A program made the position numbers and the translations under genes. From Erwinia pyrifoliae DSM 12163 (GTDB lineage Bacteria > Pseudomonadota > Gammaproteobacteria > Enterobacterales > Enterobacteriaceae), in NCBI RefSeq assembly GCF_000026985.1, contig NC_017390.1:2893758-2906123 (forward strand): DNA of 12,366 nt. Reading direction: 5' to 3'. This document shows positions 5,989-12,366 of this stretch, one piece after another. Within the stretch, counting starts at the first letter, position 1, and each line of letters begins with the position of its first letter. The notes under the pieces are model-generated. The model ran no database searches. It saw only the letters and a list, made by a program, of their open reading frames with translations, and was not told the origin of the DNA.

Positions 5989-5990
5989 AA

Positions 5991-6929
5991 ATGAGACTCA
6001 GTAAATACAATAAAAGTTTGGGGATTTTGTCATTAATCGCAAGCATGGTTTTGCTAAGTGGTTGTGATAGTGCATTATTGAATCCCAAAGGACAGATTGC
6101 GATGGAGCAACGCTCGCTGATTCTGACGGCTTTCGGCCTGATGATGATCGTGGTTATTCCAGCAGTCTTGATGGCCGTGGTGTTCGCCTGGAAGTACCGG
6201 GCATCCAACACTAATGCGAAATACAGCCCCAACTGGTCACACTCAAATAAAGTGGAAGCCGTGGTATGGACTGTACCCATCTTAATCATTGTTTTTCTTG
6301 GCATTCTTACGTGGAAATCAACTCACGCTCTGGAACCAAGTAAGCCACTGGAATCTGATGCTAAACCTGTCGAGATCGAAGTCGTTTCGCTTGACTGGAA
6401 ATGGTTGTTTATCTACCCGGAACAGGGGATTGCCACCGTTAACCAGATTGCTTTCCCGGCTAACCGCCCTGTAAGCTTCAAGATTACCTCGAACACCGTC
6501 ATGAACTCCTTCTTTATTCCAACCCTCGGTAGCCAGATTTACGCTATGGCGGGCATGCAGACTAAACTGCATCTTATTGCGAATGAAGCCGGCACCTTTG
6601 ACGGTATCTCTTCCAACTTCAGTGGTCGCGGATTCTCTGGTATGAAGTTTAAGGCGATTGCTACTCCTGACGAAGCGACCTTCGACCAGTGGATTGCAAA
6701 AGCGAAACAGTCTCCAGATACCCTCATGACAATGGATGATTTTAACAAGCTGGCTGCGCCCAGCGAAAATCACCCGGTGGAATTCTTCTCAAGTGTGAAA
6801 CCTGAACTGTTCAAAGATATCATTGGCCAGTTCCAGATGAACCACGGCGGAAGCATGGAAATGTCTCACGGTGAAGGCCATGAAGGCATGGATATGAGCA
6901 ACACCGCTCACGCGGGAGCCGAGGAATAA
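5991..6929 (+). CDS. cyoA: Cytochrome bo3 ubiquinol oxidase subunit II
   Basis: The 312-aa product (E. coli 315) is subunit II of the proton-pumping quinol oxidase in the inner membrane. It opens with a lipoprotein signal, [10 protein letters not shown] then LLSGC, with Cys25 the acylation site as in E. coli. Two transmembrane helices follow (about 42-67 and 88-110), then a periplasmic cupredoxin domain (about 125-280). The Cys ligands of the CuA centre of cytochrome c oxidases are absent in the segment [20 protein letters not shown], as expected for a quinol oxidase. The last 30 residues are rich in Met and His ([15 protein letters not shown]), a tail also present but different in E. coli. 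The ATG has GAGG 7 nt upstream. It is the first gene of cyoABCDE, with cyoB 4 bp downstream. Transcription probably starts in the long region upstream. Confidence 0.98.
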   Translation: MRLSKYNKSLGILSLIASMVLLSGCDSALLNPKGQIAMEQRSLILTAFGLMMIVVIPAVLMAVVFAWKYRASNTNAKYSPNWSHSNKVEAVVWTVPILIIVFLGILTWKSTHALEPSKPLESDAKPVEIEVVSLDWKWLFIYPEQGIATVNQIAFPANRPVSFKITSNTVMNSFFIPTLGSQIYAMAGMQTKLHLIANEAGTFDGISSNFSGRGFSGMKFKAIATPDEATFDQWIAKAKQSPDTLMTMDDFNKLAAPSENHPVEFFSSVKPELFKDIIGQFQMNHGGSMEMSHGEGHEGMDMSNTAHAGAEE

Positions 6930-6933
6930 TACG

Positions 6934-8925
6934 ATGTTAGGAAAATTAACCCTGGATGCCTTCCCTTACCACGAGCCAATTATCGTGGTAACGGTTGCTG
7001 CCATCATTCTTGGCGGTCTCGCCATCGCCGGAGCGCTAACTTACTTCGGCAAATGGAAATACCTGTGGACCGAGTGGTTGACGTCTGTTGACCACAAAAG
7101 ACTCGGGATCATGTACATCATCATGGCGTTTGTCATGATGCTGCGCGGCTTTGCCGATGCGGTATTGATGCGTAGTCAGCAGGTGCTTGCCTCTGCCGGC
7201 GAGGCCGGATTCCTGCCTCCCCATCACTACGACCAGATCTTCACCGCCCATGGCGTAATTATGATCTTCTTCGTAGCGATGCCGTTTGTTGTGGGTCTGA
7301 TGAACATTGCTGTTCCGTTACAGATCGGCGCACGCGACGTGGCTTTCCCGTTCCTCAACAACCTCAGCTTCTGGTTTACCGCTGTCGGTGTGGTACTGGT
7401 TAACCTGTCACTGGGCGTGGGCGAGTTCGCGCAAACGGGCTGGTTGGCTTATCCGCCACTTTCCGGGGCAGAATACAGCCCAGGGGTCGGCGTTGACTAC
7501 TGGATATGGAGTCTGCAACTTTCCGGTATTGGTACAACCCTGACAGGTATCAACTTCTTCGTGACCATCATGAAGATGCGCGCACCGGGCATGACCATGT
7601 TCAAAATGCCGGTGTTCACCTGGGCTTCTCTGTGTACTAACGTACTGATCATTGCCGCGTTCCCGGTTCTGACCGTGACCCTGGCTCTGCTGACCCTTGA
7701 CCGTTATCTTGGTTTCCATTTCTTTACCAATGATATGGGCGGCAACATGATGATGTACGTCAACCTGATTTGGGTTTGGGGTCATCCGGAAGTGTACATC
7801 CTGGTTCTGCCAGTCTTTGGTGTGTTCTCGGAAGTGGTCGCCACCTTCTCTAAAAAACGCCTGTTTGGTTACACCTCACTGGTATGGGCAACGGTAGTCA
7901 TTACCATCCTGTCCTTCATCGTGTGGTTGCACCACTTCTTCACCATGGGTGCGGGTGCGAACGTTAATGCCTTCTTCGGTATTATGACGATGATTATCGC
8001 CATTCCGACCGGTGTTAAAATCTTTAACTGGCTGTTCACCATGTATCAGGGGCGCATCCAGATGCACTCTGCGATGCTGTGGACCGTTGGCTTCCTGGTC
8101 ACCTTCTCTGTAGGTGGTATGACCGGCGTTCTGCTGGCTGTACCGGGTGCTGACTTCGTGCTGCACAACAGCCTGTTCCTGATTGCCCACTTCCATAACG
8201 TAATTATCGGTGGTGTGGTGTTCGGTTGCTTTGCCGGTGTGACTTACTGGTTCCCGAAAGCATTCGGCTTTACGCTGAATGAAACCTGGGGTATTCGTGC
8301 ATTCTGGTTCTGGATCATCGGCTTCTTCGTGGCCTTTATGCCGCTGTACGTACTGGGCTTTATGGGTATGACGCGTCGTCTTAGCCAGGATATCGACCCG
8401 CAGTTCCATCCCATGCTGGTTATCGCCGCGTGTGGTGCTGCTTTGATCGCCTGTGGCGTTGCTTGCCAGCTGATCCAGTTCTATGTCTCGGTTCGTGACC
8501 GTGAGCAGAACCGTGACCTGACCGGTGACCCGTGGGGCGCGCGTACTCTGGAGTGGGCAACCTCTTCGCCACCGCCGTTCTACAACTTTGCCGTTGTTCC
8601 TGCAGTTCACGAACGTGATGCGTTCTGGGAAATGAAGGAGAAAGGTGAAGCGTATAAACGCCCGGCTCACTATGCTGAAATTCACATGCCAAAAAACAGC
8701 GGTGCTGGCGTGGTTATCGGTTTCTTCAGCCTGATCTTCGGTTTTGCGGCAATCTGGCACATCTGGTGGCTGGTAGGCCTGTCATTCCTCGGCATGATTG
8801 TGTCGTGGATCGTCAAGAGCTTTGACGAAGACGTGGATTACTACGTTCCTGTTGCCGAGATCGAAAAAATCGAGAATCAGCACTTTGACGAAATTAGCAA
8901 AGCAGGTCTGAAAAATGTCGACTGA
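6934..8925 (+). CDS. cyoB: Cytochrome bo3 ubiquinol oxidase subunit I
   Basis: Catalytic heme-copper oxidase subunit: it oxidises ubiquinol, reduces oxygen to water and pumps protons. The 663 aa equal the E. coli length and residue numbers coincide. His106 and His421 ligate heme b, and His419 ligates heme o3. CuB ligands are His284, His333 and His334, with Tyr288 available for the His-Tyr cross-link (WGHPEVY). Asp135 (D-channel) and Lys362 (K-channel) are present, as are the quinone-site residues Arg71, Asp75, His98 and Gln101. About 15 transmembrane helices are expected. Its Shine-Dalgarno GAGG (6921-6924) lies in the last codons of cyoA. The end overlaps cyoC by 11 bp, so translation of the operon is probably coupled. 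Nothing suggests loss of function. Confidence 0.99.
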   Translation: MLGKLTLDAFPYHEPIIVVTVAAIILGGLAIAGALTYFGKWKYLWTEWLTSVDHKRLGIMYIIMAFVMMLRGFADAVLMRSQQVLASAGEAGFLPPHHYDQIFTAHGVIMIFFVAMPFVVGLMNIAVPLQIGARDVAFPFLNNLSFWFTAVGVVLVNLSLGVGEFAQTGWLAYPPLSGAEYSPGVGVDYWIWSLQLSGIGTTLTGINFFVTIMKMRAPGMTMFKMPVFTWASLCTNVLIIAAFPVLTVTLALLTLDRYLGFHFFTNDMGGNMMMYVNLIWVWGHPEVYILVLPVFGVFSEVVATFSKKRLFGYTSLVWATVVITILSFIVWLHHFFTMGAGANVNAFFGIMTMIIAIPTGVKIFNWLFTMYQGRIQMHSAMLWTVGFLVTFSVGGMTGVLLAVPGADFVLHNSLFLIAHFHNVIIGGVVFGCFAGVTYWFPKAFGFTLNETWGIRAFWFWIIGFFVAFMPLYVLGFMGMTRRLSQDIDPQFHPMLVIAACGAALIACGVACQLIQFYVSVRDREQNRDLTGDPWGARTLEWATSSPPPFYNFAVVPAVHERDAFWEMKEKGEAYKRPAHYAEIHMPKNSGAGVVIGFFSLIFGFAAIWHIWWLVGLSFLGMIVSWIVKSFDEDVDYYVPVAEIEKIENQHFDEISKAGLKNVD

Positions 8926-9529
8926 AACTCTGACTAAACACCACGACGCCCATGCTGAGCATGGGCATCACGATGCAGGAGCCAATAAAGTATTTGGCTT
9001 CTGGATCTACCTGATGAGCGACTGCATTATCTTCGCAACGCTGTTTGCCACTTATGGTGTTATGGTAAACAACACCGCAGGTGGCCCTGCAGGTAAAGAT
9101 ATTTTTGAACTGCCGTTCGTACTGGTAGAAACCGCCCTGCTTCTGTTGAGCTCCATAACCTATGGTTTTGCCGTCATCAACATGAACAAGGGGCAGAAAG
9201 GTGCGGTTATCGGCTGGCTGGCGCTGACCTTCCTGTTTGGTCTGGGCTTTATCGGCATGGAAATCTATGAATTCCATCACCTGATCGCCGAAGGCTTCGG
9301 TCCCGATCGCAGCGGTTTCCTTTCCGGCTTCTTTACGCTGGTTGGTACTCACGGCCTCCATGTCACCTCCGGGCTGATTTGGATGCTGGTACTGATGTAT
9401 CAGGTGGCCAAACGTGGTCTGAACGACACCAACCGTACGCGTATTATGTGTCTGAGCCTGTTCTGGCACTTCCTGGACGTGGTGTGGATCTGTGTATTCA
9501 CCATTGTTTACCTGATGGGGGTGATGTAA
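8915..9529 (+). CDS. cyoC: Cytochrome bo3 ubiquinol oxidase subunit III
   Basis: The 204-aa product matches the E. coli length and family: five transmembrane helices and the conserved blocks [38 protein letters not shown] and the C-terminal [20 protein letters not shown]. It belongs to the COX3 family, packs against subunit I and carries no redox centre. The cytoplasmic N-terminus is His-rich (six His between residues 9 and 19), a feature also seen in E. coli CyoC. The ATG lies inside the end of cyoB in another frame (11-bp overlap) with AGG about 8 nt upstream. The stop codon overlaps the cyoD start by one base (TAATG). Confidence 0.98.
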   Translation: MSTETLTKHHDAHAEHGHHDAGANKVFGFWIYLMSDCIIFATLFATYGVMVNNTAGGPAGKDIFELPFVLVETALLLLSSITYGFAVINMNKGQKGAVIGWLALTFLFGLGFIGMEIYEFHHLIAEGFGPDRSGFLSGFFTLVGTHGLHVTSGLIWMLVLMYQVAKRGLNDTNRTRIMCLSLFWHFLDVVWICVFTIVYLMGVM

Positions 9530-9858
9530 TGAGCCATCCTGCAACTGAACATGGCGCTTCTCATGGTAGCGTAAAGTCTTATATGATCGGCTTTATCCTG
9601 TCGATCATTTTGACCGGTATCCCATTCTGGATGGTCATGGACGGTGGTGCTTCTAAAGCCACGATCCTCACTGTCGTTCTGGTGTGTGCAGTTGTCCAGG
9701 TGCTGGTGCATCTGGTGTACTTCCTGCACCTGGACAGTAAGTCTGAGGGGGGCTGGAACCTGATTGCTATCGTGTTTGCAGCACTTATCATCCTGATTGT
9801 TGTTGTTGGCTCGCTGTGGATCATGTGGAACCTCAACTACAACATGATGAGCCATTAA
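9529..9858 (+). CDS. cyoD: Cytochrome bo3 ubiquinol oxidase subunit IV
   Basis: The 109-aa product starts [21 protein letters not shown] and has three transmembrane helices (about 18-40, 47-67, 80-101), ending [13 protein letters not shown], nearly as in E. coli CyoD (109 aa). The subunit has no cofactor and supports assembly of the oxidase, in E. coli the CuB site of subunit I. The frame is open further upstream to an ATG at 9379, but that start lies deep inside cyoC and would add 50 residues unknown in the family. The ATG at 9529 overlaps the cyoC stop in TAATG, with GGGGTGA just upstream, a standard coupled start. Confidence 0.97.
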   Translation: MSHPATEHGASHGSVKSYMIGFILSIILTGIPFWMVMDGGASKATILTVVLVCAVVQVLVHLVYFLHLDSKSEGGWNLIAIVFAALIILIVVVGSLWIMWNLNYNMMSH

Positions 9859-9868
9859 CCGAGCTACT

Positions 9869-10759
9869 GTGATGATTAAGCAATACCTGCAAGTGACAAA
9901 ACCAGGAATTATCTTCGGAAATTTAATTTCTGTGATCGGGGGGTTCCTGCTGGCTTCTAAAGGCAGCATTGACTATTCCCTGTTTCTCTCCACCTTAGTC
10001 GGTGTTTCACTGGTGGTCGCATCAGGTTGTGTATATAACAACTATATCGACCGCGACATCGACAAGAAAATGGAGAGAACCAAGAATCGGGTGCTGGTTA
10101 AAGGCCTCATCTCTCCGAAATTGAGCCTGGTTTATGCAACCGTGTTGGGTATTGCTGGCTTCGCGCTGTTGTATTTCGGAGCAAACCCGCTGGCGATGTG
10201 GCTGGCGGTGATGGGGTTTGTGGTTTATGTCGGCGTCTACAGCCTGTACATGAAACGCAACTCCGTTTACGGCACGCTGATTGGTAGCTTGTCTGGAGCC
10301 GCACCGCCGGTTATCGGCTACTGTGCCGTGTCTGGTCAGTTTGACGCGGGGGCATTGATCCTGTTGGCTATCTTTAGCCTGTGGCAGATGCCGCATTCTT
10401 ATGCGATTGCCATCTTCCGCTTTAAAGATTACCAGGCAGCCAATATTCCGGTACTGCCGGTGGTGAAAGGTATCTCAGTCGCTAAAAACCATATCACGGT
10501 GTATATCATCGCATTTATGGTTGCCACTTTGATGCTGACTTTAGTCGGCTATGCGGGCTACAAGTATCTGGTTGTAGCCTCCGCAGTCAGCGTCTGGTGG
10601 TTGGGAATGGCGCTTTCAGGTTACAAAACCCAGAACGACCGCGTCTGGGCGCGTAAGCTGTTCGTGTTCTCGATTGTGGCCATTACTGCATTAAGCGTAA
10701 TGATGTCGGTTGATTTTATGACACCTGCCTCAAAAGACCTGCTCACTTACATCGGTTAA
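9869..10759 (+). CDS. cyoE: Protoheme IX farnesyltransferase (heme O synthase)
   Basis: UbiA-family prenyltransferase that adds a farnesyl group to heme B to make the heme O used at the oxygen-reducing site of CyoB. The 296-aa product is highly similar to E. coli CyoE (296 aa). It has the Asp-rich motif [18 protein letters not shown] (57-74), where Asp61 and Asp65 with Asn57 are expected to bind Mg-diphosphate, the conserved YSLYMKR, and [26 protein letters not shown]. About eight or nine membrane helices are visible. The start is ambiguous: GTG at 9869 or ATG at 9872 directly after it, with only a weak GAG upstream. I chose GTG because it gives the E. coli length. It lies 10 bp after cyoD and is the last gene of the operon, followed by a strong hairpin. 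Confidence 0.97.
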   Translation: MMIKQYLQVTKPGIIFGNLISVIGGFLLASKGSIDYSLFLSTLVGVSLVVASGCVYNNYIDRDIDKKMERTKNRVLVKGLISPKLSLVYATVLGIAGFALLYFGANPLAMWLAVMGFVVYVGVYSLYMKRNSVYGTLIGSLSGAAPPVIGYCAVSGQFDAGALILLAIFSLWQMPHSYAIAIFRFKDYQAANIPVLPVVKGISVAKNHITVYIIAFMVATLMLTLVGYAGYKYLVVASAVSVWWLGMALSGYKTQNDRVWARKLFVFSIVAITALSVMMSVDFMTPASKDLLTYIG

Positions 10760-10779
10760 CAGCAAGCCATATCACTGCT

Positions 10780-10801
10780 AAGGGCGCGATTTCGCGCCCT
10801 T
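10780..10801 (+). terminator. Rho-independent terminator of cyoABCDE
   Basis: AAGGGCGCG (10780-10788) and CGCGCCCTT (10793-10801) form a 9-bp perfect stem with the 4-nt loop ATTT. It is followed by TCTTCTTGTC, a U-rich tail. It starts 21 bp after the cyoE stop codon and ends 88 bp before yajR, which has its own promoter. Confidence 0.88.
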
Positions 10802-10833
10802 TCTTCTTGTCATAAATGCTTAAAAAGTAATAT

Positions 10834-10862
10834 TTTACCCGCCCTTGCCAGACACATAGAAT
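10834..10862 (+). promoter_or_regulatory. Sigma-70 promoter candidate of yajR
   Basis: TTTACC (10834-10839; four of six), 17 nt, TAGAAT (10857-10862; five of six) predicts a start near 10869 and a leader of about 20 nt. An overlapping alternative is TTGCCA (10845-10850), 17 nt, TATTAA (10868-10873), with a similar number of matches but too close to the ribosome-binding site (GAGG, 10881-10884) to leave a normal leader. I prefer the first. Confidence 0.5.
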
Positions 10863-10889
10863 AGAAATATTAAGAGCATTGAGGTAGTC

Positions 10890-12251
10890 ATGAACGATAA
10901 TAAAATGACTTCGGTTGAGCTGCGCGCAACCTGGGGTTTAGGGACGGTTTTTTCCCTGCGCATGCTGGGAATGTTTATGGTTTTACCCGTCCTGACCACT
11001 TATGGCATGGCATTACAGGGAGCAAGTGAGACACTCATTGGACTGGCCATCGGCATATACGGTTTAGCGCAGGCAGTATTTCAAATTCCTTTCGGACTTC
11101 TCTCCGATCGCATAGGTCGTAAACCGCTGATTATCGGCGGGCTGCTGATCTTTGCTATCGGTAGCGTGATTGCCGCCATGACAACATCGATCTGGGGGGT
11201 GATCCTCGGACGCGCGTTACAGGGTTCCGGCGCGATAGCCGCCGCCGTTATGGCCCTGCTTTCTGACCTGACGCGTGAGCAGAACCGAACTAAAGCGATG
11301 GCGTTTATCGGCATCAGCTTCGGCATTACCTTTGCCATTGCCATGGTGCTTGGCCCTGTTATTACTCACGCTCTTGGCCTGCAGGCGCTGTTCTGGATGA
11401 TCGCCCTGCTCGCTGTTTGCGGTATCGTCATTACGCTGCTGGCAGTCCCTTCTTCGTCAACCCACATCCTTAATCGTGAATCGGGCATCGTGAAGGGCAG
11501 CATTCGCGACGTCCTCGCCAACGATCGCCTTGTAAAGTTGAATATGGGTATTCTCTGTCTGCATATACTGCTGATGTCGAGTTTTGTTGCCCTGCCCGGC
11601 CAGTTTGAACAGGCAGGATTTCCAGCCAGCGAGCACTGGAAAGTTTATCTTTGTACCATGCTGGTCGCTTTCGCCGCCGTGCTGCCATTTATTATCTACG
11701 CAGAAGTTAAACGCCGGATGAAACGTGTTTTTGTCGGCTGCGTGGCGCTTATGCTGGTTGCTGAAATTGTCTTGTGGGGATCGGGAAACCATTTCTGGAC
11801 GCTGGTCTTAGGTGTTCAGCTGTTCTTTATTGGTTTTAACCTGATGGAGGCGATACTGCCGTCACTGGTCAGTAAAGAGTCGCCTCCAGGTTATAAGGGG
11901 ACCGCAATGGGCCTGTATTCCACCAGCCAGTTTATCGGCGTGGCGATTGGCGGCAGCATGGGCGGTTGGGTGTTTGACCACATCGATGCGCAAAGCGTAT
12001 TCCTGTCAGGGGCACTGATTGCGGTAGTCTGGCTGTTGCTGAGCCTGAGCATGAAAGAACCGCCCTATGTCAGCAGCCTGCGGATAACGCTTGAACATTG
12101 CAGCCTGGATAAATTGAGCCTGGAACAGCGGCTGAAAGCACATGCCGGCGTGTCAGAGGTGTTTATCGTGCCTGAAGAGCAGAGTGCCTATGTCAAAATT
12201 GACAGTAAAGTCACCAGCCGCGCCGAGCTGGAGAAACTGATTACGGGTTAA
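10890..12251 (+). CDS. yajR: YajR, MFS transporter with C-terminal ferredoxin-like (YAM) domain
   Basis: The 453-aa product (E. coli YajR 454) is an inner-membrane major-facilitator protein with 12 predicted helices. It carries the family motif A, GLLSDRIGRKP (69-79), in the loop between helices 2 and 3, plus GRALQGSGAIAAAVMALLSDLTREQNRTKAMAF around helices 4 and 5. After the last helix (ending near residue 378) follows MKEPPYVSSL and a soluble domain of about 65 residues with a beta-alpha-beta-beta-alpha-beta pattern, the YAM domain known from the E. coli YajR structure. It is drug:H+ antiporter-like, but its substrate is unknown. The soluble domain is the most diverged part here (ITLEHCSLDKLSLEQRLKAH), while its YVKIDSKVT strand is kept. 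The ATG at 10890 has GAGG 5 nt upstream. The gene sits downstream of cyoE as in E. coli but appears separately transcribed. Confidence 0.96.
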   Translation: MNDNKMTSVELRATWGLGTVFSLRMLGMFMVLPVLTTYGMALQGASETLIGLAIGIYGLAQAVFQIPFGLLSDRIGRKPLIIGGLLIFAIGSVIAAMTTSIWGVILGRALQGSGAIAAAVMALLSDLTREQNRTKAMAFIGISFGITFAIAMVLGPVITHALGLQALFWMIALLAVCGIVITLLAVPSSSTHILNRESGIVKGSIRDVLANDRLVKLNMGILCLHILLMSSFVALPGQFEQAGFPASEHWKVYLCTMLVAFAAVLPFIIYAEVKRRMKRVFVGCVALMLVAEIVLWGSGNHFWTLVLGVQLFFIGFNLMEAILPSLVSKESPPGYKGTAMGLYSTSQFIGVAIGGSMGGWVFDHIDAQSVFLSGALIAVVWLLLSLSMKEPPYVSSLRITLEHCSLDKLSLEQRLKAHAGVSEVFIVPEEQSAYVKIDSKVTSRAELEKLITG

Positions 12252-12259
12252 CATTCATT

Positions 12260-12286
12260 ATCGTGGCCGCCTCAGTCGGCCACGAT
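12260..12286. terminator. Inverted repeat after yajR, probable terminator
   Basis: ATCGTGGCCG (12260-12269) and CGGCCACGAT (12277-12286) form a 10-bp perfect stem with the 7-nt loop CCTCAGT, starting 9 bp after the yajR stop. Neither side has a U-tract, so it may terminate poorly alone or work in both directions, or act as an mRNA-end protector. In E. coli the next gene beyond yajR (yajQ) converges on it, which would suit a shared terminator. Confidence 0.6.
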
Positions 12287-12366
12287 GGCAATACGCGGCA
12301 AACCAGGCTATCTGCACGTCTCCTGTTCAGTCCAAATGTGCGCCCACTGCGGTTGTAAGCATCCCG
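12287..12366. other. Right edge, no supported gene
   Basis: The last 80 bp have open frames on both strands, but too short to judge. The plus frame from ATG at 12285 (starting MAIRGKPGYL) has no ribosome-binding site and overlaps the hairpin. One minus frame runs in from the edge to a stop inside the yajR end, and another ends within 60 bp. None reads like the C-terminus of YajQ (FQFKNFRD in E. coli), the gene expected here from E. coli order. Confidence 0.4.

Larger units (their letters stand above)
5467..5990 (+). other. Non-coding regulatory region upstream of cyoA
   Basis: The 524 bp between ampG and cyoA contain no credible gene on either strand. From left to right they hold the ampG terminator, a hairpin at 5543-5559, an AT-rich stretch (about 5585-5810) with GTTA-type elements, an extended -10 promoter, a leader with alternating TGTCA/TGACA elements and the small inverted repeat AACCTG-3-CAGGTT (5901-5915), and a pairing region around the cyoA start. 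In E. coli the cyo operon is repressed by ArcA and Fnr under low oxygen and responds to iron and carbon source, so a long control region is expected. A weaker second promoter candidate is CTGACA (5894-5899), 16 nt, TACAGT (5916-5921). Confidence 0.7.

Noticed and set aside
7876..8760. 294-aa open frame on the minus strand opposite cyoB
   Set aside because: Antisense to a fully conserved gene. The composition (many H, T, R, Q) is typical of a reverse-strand artefact and no promoter or ribosome-binding site is seen.
9379..9528. N-terminal extension of CyoD from an ATG inside cyoC
   Set aside because: Family length (109 aa), the TAATG junction with cyoC and the E. coli alignment all point to the ATG at 9529.
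12285..12366. Open frame at the right edge starting with ATG at 12285
   Set aside because: Only 27 codons, no ribosome-binding site, start inside a strong hairpin, and an open frame of this length is expected by chance fairly often. It does contain CxxCxC, but there is too little sequence to judge.
1..12366. Mobile elements, CRISPR array, tRNA/rRNA genes or an undescribed gene system
   Set aside because: There are no transposase or integrase frames, no direct repeats with regular spacers, no tRNA-like cloverleaf, and no unassigned gene of substance. All coding space belongs to well-known enterobacterial genes in their usual order.

Overview
This is a chromosomal housekeeping segment from a gamma-proteobacterium of the order Enterobacterales. 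The gene order (clpX, clpP, tig, bolA on the minus strand; yajG, ampG, cyoABCDE, yajR on the plus strand) is that of Escherichia coli and its relatives. The predicted proteins align with my memory of the E. coli versions almost without gaps: ClpP 207 aa, CyoB 663, CyoC 204, CyoD 109, CyoE 296 and YajG 192 have the same length. Substitutions are frequent enough (AmpG, YajR C-terminus, CyoA tail) that the source is probably not Escherichia or Salmonella. An Erwinia/Pantoea/Serratia-like relative is plausible, but the sequence alone does not settle the genus.

Layout. Positions 1-3089 (minus strand) hold a protein quality-control block: the first 22 codons of clpX (unfoldase), clpP (protease) behind a near-consensus heat-shock (sigma-32) promoter, tig (ribosome-bound chaperone trigger factor) with its own promoter, structured leader and terminator, and bolA. 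A divergent intergenic region (3090-3355) separates bolA from yajG (lipoprotein) and ampG (muropeptide permease), which lie on the plus strand with a GC-rich hairpin between them. A 524-bp AT-rich non-coding region (5467-5990) follows. It carries an ampG terminator candidate, an array of GTTA-type elements resembling ArcA sites, an extended -10 promoter, and a leader rich in alternating TGTCA/TGACA elements. Then come the five tightly packed genes of cytochrome bo3 ubiquinol oxidase and heme O synthase (5991-10759), closed by a strong hairpin. yajR, a major-facilitator transporter with a C-terminal ferredoxin-like domain, has its own promoter and ends in a long inverted repeat near the right edge.

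Function. ClpXP and trigger factor act together in folding and degradation of new and damaged proteins. BolA and YajG/AmpG relate to envelope and stress physiology and to cell-wall recycling. CyoABCD form the proton-pumping terminal oxidase used at high oxygen, and CyoE makes the heme O that its subunit I needs.

I found no mobile element, phage gene, CRISPR array, tRNA, rRNA or unknown gene cluster. The window is ordinary in gene content. What deserves a second look is in the non-coding leaders, above all the one upstream of cyoA. All pairing and promoter statements come from reading by eye, without energy calculation.
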